Positions 1 to 9,389 of a stretch of DNA of 64,000 nucleotides are shown in pieces. A model generated the notes under the pieces. The model ran no database searches. It worked only from the letters and a program-made list of their open reading frames with translations, and was not told where the DNA came from. The stretch covers positions 95,862,319 through 95,926,318 of the forward strand of contig OX235264.1 in the NCBI GenBank assembly GCA_944472135.2, given 5' to 3'. A program made the position numbers and the translations under genes. This DNA comes from Trichobilharzia regenti (taxonomy: Eukaryota; Platyhelminthes; Trematoda; Strigeidida; Schistosomatidae). How positions within the stretch are numbered: position 1 is the stretch's first letter; each line of letters begins with the position of its first letter.

Positions 1-255
1 TATTTTCGGAGTACGGTTAAATGTATTGAGGGCACTATTTTCCCAGCTGTCCATAAATATGTCTGCTACGATAGGGGATATTGGTGATCCCATTGCTACA
101 CCTTCTGTTTGTCTATATATTTTGCCTTGGAACTTAAAGATAGTAGATGTGAGGCATAACTGAATCGCTAAAATAGTTTCTTCACTGGGAAGCTTTGTCT
201 TATGATTGAGTTCAGGATTCGCAGTTAGTTCTTTTTTAACTGATTTTAAGGCCAT
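1..255 (-). pseudogene. PLE reverse-transcriptase fragment
   Basis: Read on the minus strand, roughly bases 110-1 encode GVAMGSPISPIVADIF followed by MDSWENSALN. This is the conserved motif-B block of Penelope-like reverse transcriptases (compare GVAMGSPVS in the intact copies at 20-28 kb). The fragment is cut by the left window edge, so its full length is unknown. Beyond about base 255 the homology is lost. It is a transposon relic, not a host gene. Confidence 0.75.
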
Positions 256-420
256 ATTGACTGGTATATTAGCTCAACACTGTAATTCAAATGCCTAGTT
301 TGGTGTTGAACTAATATGTTATTCATTTTATGAACTTAATCAAGATATTGCTGTCACAATGTGAGCACAAATTAGCCTGATAGATACCTGATAGATACCT
401 GAAATATGGAAAATACTATG

Positions 421-543
421 AGGTTGATTACTGAATCCTTGTTCATCGAGTCTACACCCAATACATGCAATAGGAATGACTCGTCACTCATGCCTGAAAT
501 ATGGAAAATACTATTACCAATCAAATCAAGTGAAAATCAATAG
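421..543 (+). pseudogene. PLE-Q C-terminal fragment (GIY-YIG tail)
   Basis: The plus strand reads LITESLFIESTPNTCNRN and continues to PEIWKILLPIKSSENQ and a stop at 541-543. This closely matches the C-terminus of the PLE-Q reading frame at 57202-57594 on the minus strand (RLITESLFIES, NTCNRND, PEIWKILLP). It is therefore the 3' coding end of a PLE-Q copy. It is followed by the element's non-coding terminal repeat, which contains the hammerhead-like fold at 592-635. It is truncated at its 5' side, where a short 'gatacctgaaatatgg' stretch is duplicated. Confidence 0.7.
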
Positions 544-591
544 AAAAACAATGAAACTATATAAATGAATTTAGGAAGTCGTGTGATTACC

Positions 592-635
592 TTGATATGA
601 TTATGAGCAATAAATTGTGCTCGAAACGTCATCAG
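592..635 (+). ncRNA. Hammerhead-like motif in PLE-Q terminal repeat
   Basis: The order is that of a hammerhead ribozyme. Stem I is TTGAT (592-596) with ATCAG (631-635). The core is ATGATTA (597-603), in the position of CUGANGA. Stem II is GAGCA (605-609) with TGCTC (618-622). Then come GAAA (623-626) and a minimal C-GTC (627-630). Core positions 3 and 8 are A and T instead of C and G, so still complementary. One extra base (604) lies before stem II. Hammerheads are known from PLE terminal repeats. Whether this variant cleaves is unknown. Confidence 0.45.
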
Positions 636-967
636 TAAACATTACTGTATAACACTGTGAGACTTTATCAAAACAAAATTTACCCATAATGGAATTACAC
701 TCTACCACAGTGCACAAGTTTTATTCTTATATCATTGAAAATTATAGGTTTAATGCACTAAACCAAGATGTAGGAATATCGAAATAAGGTTCTGAAACAG
801 AATTCGCAAAATAGGAGCAGAATCATCACTCACCACATCAATCTAAACATAACAAAACAGTAAAAGCAACACAAGAATAAATACACACTGAATTTATTAA
901 ATTCAACGAGGATTAAAGGGTTATAACAATTCTATTCATATCAGCTGGTAATGTGTGCTTGTATACA

Positions 968-1338
968 CTAGAAGCTGGCCACCTCCTCGTCAGTCGGAAA
1001 CAGGAATTTAGGAACGAATTTGCATCCCAACTTGAGCACCGGTGCCAGTACAGCTCTGATTGTCACTGGGAGCATAGCCAGCATACCGTCAGCACCTAAA
1101 TGATCAGAGAACACGTGGAGATTACGACAGAACCAGAAGAGAGTTCTACACAGTTTCGAATGTCACTGCACATCACAGTGCATCGGCCAACAACCAGTGA
1201 ACACACTTACCTGGTGTGCAGATGAGAGCGATGAGAACTGTGGTGAAGATGAGGAGGGTGAAATTCTGTCAGTGAAGGGAGGAAGCAAGATAGGAAAGAA
1301 TGTAAATATGAAGTTAGAAACGGCAGTCTTACCTTCAT
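968..1338 (-). CDS. A1: small secreted peptide, family A (62 aa, 3 exons)
   Basis: Exons on the minus strand are 1333-1338 (ATGAAG, Met-Lys), 1211-1265 (55 nt) and 968-1095 (128 nt, stop TAG). Introns of 67 and 115 nt have GT/AG ends (gtaag donors). The summed coding length is 189 nt, in frame. Exon 2 codes a signal peptide (NFTLLIFTTVLIALICTPG). The mature part starts ADGMLAMLPVTIRAVLAPV, contains the basic segment KLGCKFVPKF with the only cysteine, and ends in the acidic tail TDEEVASF. AATAAA lies at 893-898 and TATATAA 65 bp upstream of the ATG. It differs from A2/A3 by two residues in the signal peptide (F for L, V for I). The function is unknown; the size, micro-exon and secretion signal suggest a MEG-type secreted or membrane-active peptide, which is inference. 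It is probably the divergent partner of B1. Confidence 0.7.
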
Positions 1339-1402
1339 TGTTCTTGTCGATGTTTGATTGTTTGTGTGAGTGAGTTAGTGAGTGAGGTGGAAATCCTAAT
1401 GC

Positions 1403-1409
1403 TTATATA
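1403..1409 (-). promoter_or_regulatory. TATA box of A1
   Basis: TATATAA on the minus strand lies 65 bp upstream of the A1 start codon, within about 180 bp that is conserved between A1 and A2/A3, although the flanks have diverged. A TGACAAG motif lies 60 bp further upstream (1469-1475). Confidence 0.5.
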
Positions 1410-1730
1410 GTATTTACTTGTCCAACAATGAATGCATAGATTGATTGAAGTGTCGCTAATTGACCTGACTTGTCAGTTTTAGGAAAAGATCAGTGTTCAT
1501 GAAGTCTTTGGACTTCATGCACGTCCGCACAACTTCTGGACACGAAAGTATGTAGTTATTTACCTGGGTGTTTCCCTTTCCAGAACGACACAGAATTCTT
1601 TCAGATGAATGTTTGCGTCTCAGGAAACTATTTTGTATGTTTTCCACCACATCTTTCGGGTGTTTTGACCTTAATTTCACAGATCTTTGCGAAGTTTCTC
1701 TAGTCTGATTAGGATTTATCTTTCCTTCAC

Positions 1731-1944
1731 TCTCCCCAGTGGAACATTGGGCTTCAAGCTAGTCGCTTAAAGTTTCTGTAGCAGTGTTGATTTTACAGGA
1801 TGGGGTTTCTAGCCTCATGCCCAACCTATCCTCCTTACCAGCAATATTTCTGGTTTAGCGGGGTAAAGGAGTGAGTCGGCCGGGGATCGAACCCCGGAGC
1901 ATGTGCATGGTTGGCGGGCGTCCTAACCACTATGCCACCGACGC
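1731..1944 (-). mobile_element. tRNA-like SINE with RTE-type 3' tail
   Basis: On the minus strand, 1944-1872 has a tRNA-like head. Acceptor strands GCGTCGG and CCGACTC pair at six of seven positions. There is an A box (TGGCATAGTGG) and a B box (GGTTCGATCC) with a T-loop one base short. The anticodon arm does not fold, so it is not a working tRNA gene. A body of about 130 bp follows, ending in GAAGCCCAATGTTCCACT. Nearly the same string ends the RTE elements at 51.4 and 62.2 kb. It is therefore probably a SINE mobilised by the RTE machinery. Confidence 0.55.
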
Positions 1945-3025
1945 ATAATTCCATTGTTGGTTGAATCGACACATATTCACAAAATATTTCCAGGTAGAAA
2001 ACCATATTGGCGATTCCTACAATATAATAATTCAGGTGTAAGAGAAGACGAGAGACGCCATATCATCGTATTAATGGTGACGCTTTCGATCACCTTCTTC
2101 AATCTGGCTTGGCGGTCGAATGACTCGGAGGCTTAGTCTCCATTTACTGGCTCCAAACTAACCAGTTAGACGGAGAGTATCACACCAGCTTCACAATCGG
2201 ATATGGCCAAACTGACCACCACCTACGGTTGGTTGGACAGCGTCAAGTTTGCTTTTCGCTTTGATAATAAATGTCATACGATTGTCTCCTAGATGCACAG
2301 TCTCAGCCCAAACATCTTAAACTCATCAAACCAGTCAGTAGCATCGTCATTATCTCGAAATCTGCATTGGAGAGTCATTCACAATACATGCTAACAACCA
2401 AATGCCTAAACGCCATTCATCTTTGTTCAAATCAAACCGGTGGTTGTAGATAGTGCACAGGGAACACGGCTTTTTGTCAACTGGGAGGTGCGCAGTCACA
2501 ATCAGTGTTAAAAATACTGATTTTACATAAGCTGCATGATGTTGTGTCGGTTTTCGGTAGTTAAGACTGAATCGTGATTTCCGTCGAGCTTAATTTGAAT
2601 GAATCACTTGGCGTGTTGACTACGGATCAGGCGTCGATAGTATTATTCTGTGAACGTCTGTGACTGCAGACGTGTGAGTGCCAGTTGTTTTTGTGATGGA
2701 TATTTTTGGAGTTTATGGTTACTTAGTGTATTTCTGGGGAGTAGGCAGGATTATTATTATTCTGACGATGGATACACTTTCTTTCGTGTTAGGGAGTGTT
2801 TATAGTTTATGTTAATTACCACCTGTGGATTTGGGTATATTTGTGAGGATAAATGTGGAATGCTTCGTATTGATGATGGTGTAGATGGCATGTTTTTAAT
2901 CATTGCTGCAAGTGGTTGGGCAGTTTTAATATGTGTGTAAAACGTAGTCACTGTGGTAGTAAGTAATTCCATATTAGTTTGTTTATTAGATGTATCACAC
3001 AGTGATGAAACAGTATTATTTACTG

Positions 3026-3072
3026 GATGGCGTTTCGAACAAAATTTATTGTTCATAATCATTGCATCAATT
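3026..3072 (-). ncRNA. Decayed hammerhead-like motif (PLE-Q)
   Basis: The minus strand contains ATGATTAT-GAACA-loop-TGTTC-GAAAC-GCC. Compared with the copy at 592-635, stem II changes from GAGCA/TGCTC to GAACA/TGTTC, a compensatory pair change. The GTC is altered to GCC and stem I is poor, so this copy is presumably inactive. Confidence 0.35.
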
Positions 3073-3099
3073 GTAATCACATGACTTTGAAACTTGAGT

Positions 3100-3670
3100 T
3101 TTATAGTTTTCTTTGTCTTCTATTTGTCGTAGGGGAAGTAGAATTTTAAATTTATCCGGCTGGACAGGTGTCGAATCATTCCTACTGGACGTATTTGCAA
3201 TTGATTCGATAAACAAAGCTTCTGTTATCAATGTCTCCCTCCACCCCGTGACATTAGATTTTAAAACTGTTGTCTTATCCCATCTATCCTATTGTATGTT
3301 TGTATGTAACTGCATGTAGTGCTTACGATAGCTGAACTATTCTCTTGATTTCTTATCTTATTCAGGTCAGCCAATCTAGATTTTGCTAGGTTTTTATGCT
3401 CCTCTAGTCTGACTGCCCCTGTGCTACTAGTATGACCTATGTATTTGATCTGACAATCATTGCAGGGTATTAGATAAACTAAATTGTTTTGTTTTAAAGG
3501 CTCCATAGGGTTGATCCTTTAACCGACAGAGCTTGTTTCTTACTGACTTTTTGGTTGGTTTGATTGCCAGCTACTTTTATTCCTGCCTTGTATGGAATTA
3601 CTATTGATGATTTAGATTCCTTATTGTTGGTGTTGTCTTGCGCGTATTTGAGCTGTTTGCTTCTGTTGAC
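3100..3670 (-). pseudogene. PLE-Q fragment with GIY-YIG domain
   Basis: The minus strand first reads KSSIVIPYKAG (about 3620), then MEPLKQNNLVYLIPCNDCQ and IKYIGHTSS, the GIY-YIG core with its CxxC-type cysteines. After frame breaks come KSNVTGWRETLITEAL and FIESIANTSSRNDS. This order matches the end of PLE polyproteins. It carries several frameshifts and lacks the RT part. A terminal-repeat relic follows at 2990-3100. It lies between A1 and B1. Confidence 0.75.
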
Positions 3671-3839
3671 AGTTTGACTTGATTAAATGTTTGGGAGAGG
3701 AAAAAATGAATACTGTTCAGGATTGTAGGATTTCGAAAGTAACTATTGCACTAAGATTTCGCTTGTGTCTACACGCATGTGAGATGGAGTATTAGATATA
3801 TTGAAGGTTGTTATGGGTTACCACTCAGCACAGATCAGT

Positions 3840-4090
3840 TCATTGATTGGACACTAGTGACTTGTGTGATGTGTCTGGTCCTTTCTCTCGTGCAGACTGA
3901 TTTCTATCAGTCACTTTTGCACTATGGACAGCATTCCATGTAGGTCGCCATCGTGGTGCACATTGATTTGATGATACTAGATGGCGATCGGCAGGAAGCC
4001 TTGGACCTAGGTTTCGTTCGAGGTCGCACTCGTCTGCAAGTCATATTCTCAAATATCAAGGAACGCATGTCCGTTCCATTATCCGAACCC
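3840..4090 (-). mobile_element. tRNA-like SINE fragment (type T2)
   Basis: The minus-strand sequence matches the repeat at 55.99-56.4 kb: shared blocks are CCTAGGTCCAAGG, GGCTTCCTGCCGATCGCCA, the GCACCACGATGGCGACCTA stretch and the ACTAGTG / CACATCACAC flank. The tRNA-like head is badly decayed here. No coding content. Confidence 0.5.
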
Positions 4091-4099
4091 TCGACACCC

Positions 4100-4495
4100 A
4101 GAAATAAGTAAGAACACACTTCAATGCAGCACGCTAATGTGTTCTGACAATACAACTGAACGTGAAATAAAGACTCCGAAGAGTATTTTATGTAAGAACG
4201 GACATCCTGAGAAGTTCAACAATAAGTACTCTAAAGAAATGAACCACAGTGAAACTATCCAAACAGTCTCAAAGGAGTCCGTATATACTAGTTAACCGTT
4301 CAAAGTTGATGATGTAGTAAAAGTAGTCAAACAAGGATTAGATAAAACTGTCAAGAGAACCCATTGTGCTGGGAAACCAGTCCTCCTTAACACTGCTCAT
4401 CGGGTGATTCAACACTCTGGGAAGGACTAGTCGCCAATACTTGACACCCCAAACGGCGTGCATCAGTTCGAATGTGTCTATGGAGGGGAATACAA
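4100..4495. other. Unassigned sequence upstream of B1
   Basis: No reading frame or recognised repeat. The normal B-gene promoter is absent. Homology with the B2 upstream region begins only at the CACAGA just before exon 1, so a breakpoint or insertion has replaced the promoter of B1. Confidence 0.4.
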
Positions 4496-4975
4496 ATGTC
4501 GCACAGAAAGGTGACCAACCGCTCCTTTACCTCTCTTAATACCCTAACAGTGCATCTTCCTCCTCATCTGCTTAACCGTCCTCGTCAGTCATGCACAAGG
4601 CCTAAGTAAGCTAACGAGATTTATTGGCAGTTAAATTCATGTCTAACTCAATGTATTCACTTGATGACGTTGATATTTCTTCTTCATTTCTCTACCTCTG
4701 CTCTTTGTGAATGGAATCAATACTGCAAACCAATACAAAACAAACAGTCCAATGCATCACACCATATACCACCATTTCACACACAAAAACACACTTAATC
4801 TGATTCAGTTCTCGATAAGATGTTCAACATTCTCCCTCCGACATTGAAGAAGCTGGTCAAGAAGGTGGTTCATTGGGCGTGTCCGAATGAGCGAGCACCA
4901 AGCGTAGGAGGTGGTGCATCAGATGTGACGACTACGAAGAAGGTGACGAAGACGGTGAAAGAGTCTCGCAAATAA
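4496..4975 (+). pseudogene. B1: family B peptide gene without original start/promoter
   Basis: Exon 2 (4551-4605, 55 nt) and exon 3 (4809-4975, stop TAA) are intact with GT/AG borders. They encode CIFLLICLTVLVSHAQGL and the mature part ILDKMFNILPPTLKKLVKK, VVHWACPNERAPSVGGG and a Thr/Lys-rich tail. The usual exon 1 ATGAAG has lost its ATG: CACAGAATGAAGgtgagt in B2 is CACAGAAAGgtgacc here. By chance an upstream ATG at 4496 gives an in-frame exon ATGTCGCACAGAAAG (MSHRK), predicting 78 aa. The donor is weak, no TATA box is seen, and intron 1 is only 40 nt. I call it a probable pseudogene, with possible rescue. Confidence 0.6.
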
Positions 4976-6421
4976 CTGACCCGAGCTGGATTAGTCATAA
5001 AATGTTGACATTATAAACTCGCTGTAGTCAATATGATTCCTGCGAAGAGATTTATTTCCACTCTATTACATTTATTTCTCATGAATTTAATCTCCTACAT
5101 GCGGTGTTTTTTTGACGGAATGGTATCGAATTGGGACATTTAGTTTACATCATCAAAAATGCGACTTGACACTGAATGAAGAATCAGTTATGACGAACTT
5201 CTTACGCACATGATTTTAGACAAATCCTTTGGTTACCATAAGGTGTTCTGCAAATGCAGTATGCATTTGTTCGGATTGAATCCAGCAATTATCGAAGTTA
5301 GTCGTTGGGAAATCTCACGTGTTTCATGAAATACAGTAGTAGGGATACTATAAATATACATAGAAGTCAAGAAATATAAACATCGGAGGTGATATTGGAA
5401 ACACTTAGGATATTAGCCACATTTTACGTATTGATTTGACCGTATATAAACAAGGTAATTCATGTTTAGATTAGAAGCGTTCCCATAGCCATGAAACCCA
5501 GTCTGACACGCTCACAAGCGTTATTACATTACACTCTCTCCCTGTTAAGCCAAACAGATCAGGCACAACTGTATTACAAAGAAACACTATAGTATTTCTT
5601 AATAAAGAGAGTAAATCTTTGCTTCCTGAGATTTATGTTCTTGATGAACCAACAATTAATCAGATACACAACACAAAGCTGGAGACGAAAACTGTCTGAA
5701 AATAGCGATTCCTGATTTAAATTTCAACTGAATGGCCGTCCGATGCATTCGAAATTATTTTCGTAAGATATTCCTTGGCTTTAGAAGGGATAGGCTGGGA
5801 TTCCAATGATTTCACTTAGGCCATTGAGAGCTTCGAATAGCCCTACACATGAAAACGTATATTCCATTCCATTAGCTATTTGTTTTAAACGTTGTTGAAA
5901 ACTACGCACTTACGTGAAGGACAATAGCACTTAAACAGATACTTTCACTTACCACCTAAACTACAAATGAGATCTAATCACATCAATCGAAATCTAAATA
6001 AGCCACCGCATATTAATCGCTGACTTCACATCTTGTAACGACAGTGTCTCGCTGGAAGACATATAACGTGCTTTTATGCATATGCGTTAAAGCGGCCAGT
6101 TAGTGTATTATGCGCAATTATTTAAGGTAGCAACTGAAAGAGTAACAGAGTGTATTGATTAGATTGCTAAGGTAGTACCGATTTCATTTCTCAGACAAAT
6201 TCGACAATAAAGTGTAGCAAAATGAGTATATTCACTGTAGATCATGAATCGTACAAAAGGACTCCGGATACGACATCTGTACATAGCCGAGGCACTAGCT
6301 ATTCGTGACATAAAACCGGAACTATGCATACAAAAACGATACATACATTCTCTAGCCCTACCATGGCCAGAGTAAATTTCTAACTATAATTTTTCTCCTC
6401 TCTTTTAATACGTAAGTTCAC

Positions 6422-6454
<33 letters not shown>

Positions 6455-8720
6455 TGTTCTTAATACTTTTATTATTATTACTATTCCCACCATCCATATT
6501 TTATTACTACTCTATGACTGTTTAATAATAACATTGCTTTTTCACACAGATCTTATACAAAACTACTGTATAACCTTTCCACTAGTTCCTGTCCACTCTA
6601 CACTAGCTTATTGATTAGTCATTATCTCACACTTATTAGGTCATGCCAACTTCTGTCTCCTTTCTAACTTACAATTAGTCATCCCTTCTTACACCTCACA
6701 CTATGTAGCAGAATTTTCAAGGACAAAGTTTACCAGTATCTGATTGGTCAAAAACTTATGTGTTTAGTTATAATTACGATTGTACAGCTCATGAAAATGA
6801 ATCGTCGAAAAGAAAATTTTCTTCGCTGTTTGTGCCTTTTCTTATGACTCAGTATGGGAATATTTCGTTCATTGAAAAACTTATTTTTAATTAGATAATT
6901 TTCACATGTTCGACTCTAAAGCGCAATCTTCTCCATACAATGCACAGTGTAACAATCTAGTCAAGATGAGATCATTATTGAAAAGTAAATTCGTCATCAC
7001 TGAGGCAACAGTAAGATCTTCAAGTACTTACACAGTCATATCTTAAAGAGTCAACTAAAATTGGTAGTTAAATATGACATCGTATATAGGATTACTGAAA
7101 TGAGCAGAATATCACAGATATATTAAGATGCACATGTTGTGCAACTTACACTGCACAGAGAATTTATAAAACACATAGGAATCTATAACATTAGAAATGA
7201 ATAAACCCTTCTTGTTCGCGCGTGAGCCCCAGTAAGAAAGCGCAAATATTGTCCACATATCACAATCACAATACAAACATCTTCTACTGATGTGCATGAA
7301 TTTCAAACAGTCAGAATTCAATAGGGAAATATATTGTCTGTGAGGCTTCCTGGATTGCACATTGGAAATAATCCTCATGACAATGGCCATTTTTAATCAG
7401 TTAAAATCTAGATAATACAAAACTGAAGAGTGCAATGATGCGAATGACAGTCAGAACTGCCTGATTCAGCCTTACGTTTGATCGACTCTACGCAAACACA
7501 TTTCCCGTAAAACACATAAATCATCGCGCACCAGTTGGAACGATCCGATAGTGCACATTGTGTCTGCATCTACACTTCTGGCCACACTTGCCTGAATGCA
7601 GATGAATTCACTGAGACGCTAGAATAACTTTTGCGTGCTGTCACTTCAGGTTATACTCTTAATGACTCAGCACACTGCAACTTTCTAAAAATCATCCTTT
7701 GCAAACTGCAAGGTTTGATAAGAAGACTCGTCACAGCTCCCTTCATAAACGTCAAATATCCAGGTGATAATGGACAAATAGCTTACCATGTCTGGAATCT
7801 ACAGTATGTGGAAGATGCCTTTACTGTATTTAAGGAGTCACCAAGAAGAGAGTTGGATGTCTGTTTATCCCCTTCCAACTCACCGATCACTAGATTTCTC
7901 CATAATAGGGAGCATCAATGATTTCAAATTAGGTATTTGGCTCACACTGATGAGACAAAACGCTGTGCATGAAGTAATGCGGAGTGGATTCAAACAGGTG
8001 GATGATAAAATCGAGATATTTTGACGTGGAGACGACCAAGTCTGGCTCGAACTCATCTATTGTGAGATTTAACAGTTGGTTTGTGTGATTGCTTGAAACA
8101 CCTGAGTTCATGTTGTTTACATTGACTGTCATCGATGGAAATATTCGCCGCCGCCGTTTGTTATATCAAAATATTCAAATTAAGACTCATCTATAATGAA
8201 TTTCCGCGTTTCACCTATTCGACGGATACCAGTTATTGGTGGTTTGTTGCCTTTTCTGAATTCCACTTGTATCGTCTTCCCTTATGCCGATTCTTATGCA
8301 TGTGCAGCTACCGCCAACATAAATTTATATTATCCTAAGGAGTTATTTGTCTGCAGGACAAATCTTCTTAGCACTGAACTCAAGAAATTTCAGCAGATTC
8401 CACTCATAAACACTGGATAAGTTACATATATGATTCCAGTGTTACTGTGCTATCTGAGTTGAATGATTTAATTGTAGGGATTCCGTCATCTTTCTAGGCG
8501 AATTTTTCCGTGTTAAATTCAAAGTGAGAATAATCCTTCCATTTCTTCATGGAAGAAAGGTAACCATTTTCTGTAAACACCCTCACCTTGATTACTTTTC
8601 TGCTCATACTTCCTAATCAGTGAATTCAGTATCATTGGTGATGATCACGTGGTTGGCCTGGTATTTCGAGTTCCAACTGTGTGAAATATACTTTTCAATA
8701 ATTTAATAATTCACATTGTA
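4976..8720. other. No recognisable gene; old segmental duplicate
   Basis: I see no convincing gene. Short stretches align by eye with the region after B2: 'ctcacaagcgttatt' at about 5510 and at 17203. Other stretches around 8.3 kb resemble 37.6 kb (GCAGCTACC and CTGCAGGACAAATC versus CCGCAGGATGAATC). This suggests an old duplication of the block behind the B genes. An open frame at 7631-7921 has no recognisable features. Confidence 0.4.
6422..6454. repeat. (ATT)n microsatellite
   Basis: A run of about eleven TTA/ATT units. RTE elements here also end in ATT repeats, but no element body adjoins this one. Confidence 0.85.
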
Positions 8721-8728
8721 GCATTAAC

Positions 8729-9220
8729 AACACAATATTCAGCGAAGAGATTCTTTTCAACGAATTAATTATCAAGCTGTACTATCCTATATATATGGTT
8801 TTTTAAGAAATTATATCCGGTGAGGGAATTAGGTCAAAGGTGTGAATACATGAAATAATAATAGTAGTAGTATGAAACGCAATTAAAATATTTGTGATTA
8901 TAATCATAGTTAAATGTCAAGTGGCAAAATAATTAATGTCATATATAGAATAATACATAAGGTGTATAGATTTTGGAAAGGTATACATAATTAAAAGATT
9001 GGTAGACGAATATAAAGTGTTACATAACATGGTGTGAAATTTGATAAGATAGGATTCAATATTGTAAAACTAAAAAATATAAGAATTAATAATTTTGGGT
9101 TTAAAATGACAAGTGGGTCGAGTGGAAAAGATTCAGAGTGAGAATAGTAGTAATAGTAATAATAATAATCGTAGTAATAAGAGAAAGGTGCATAGAATAA
9201 CTAAATAAACGAAATAAATA
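8729..9220. repeat. Left inverted terminal repeat of PLE-R
   Basis: Reverse-complementary to 12167-12658. The coordinates sum to a constant 21387 over about 490 bp with few mismatches, including the 'gtgcatagaataactaaat' block at 9188. The two arms flank the decayed PLE-R, so they are read as its pseudo-LTRs in inverted orientation, which is known in Penelope-like elements. Confidence 0.75.
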
Positions 9221-9389
9221 AAAAGTAATTCTAATAACGTTATCAAAATTTGTAAAATGGACTAATTGTTTTAAATATTGGAAATGAAGACTCCCTCCAT
9301 GCATAATCAAACGGTTAGATCGACTTCTTAACCTGAAGTGTTAAGTAGCATCTGAAAAGGTGAAATTGGATTTTTATAAATCTTGTCTC

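Noticed and set aside
1872..1944. tRNA gene on the minus strand
   Set aside because: A and B boxes are present, but the anticodon arm does not fold and the T-loop is one base short. It continues into a SINE body.
2757..3080. 107-codon minus-strand frame
   Set aside because: It overlaps the PLE-Q terminal repeat with the hammerhead-like relic; a non-coding repeat read by chance.
7631..7921. 96-codon frame as a gene
   Set aside because: No recognisable domain, signal peptide, splice site or poly(A) signal, and it lies in old duplicated non-coding sequence.
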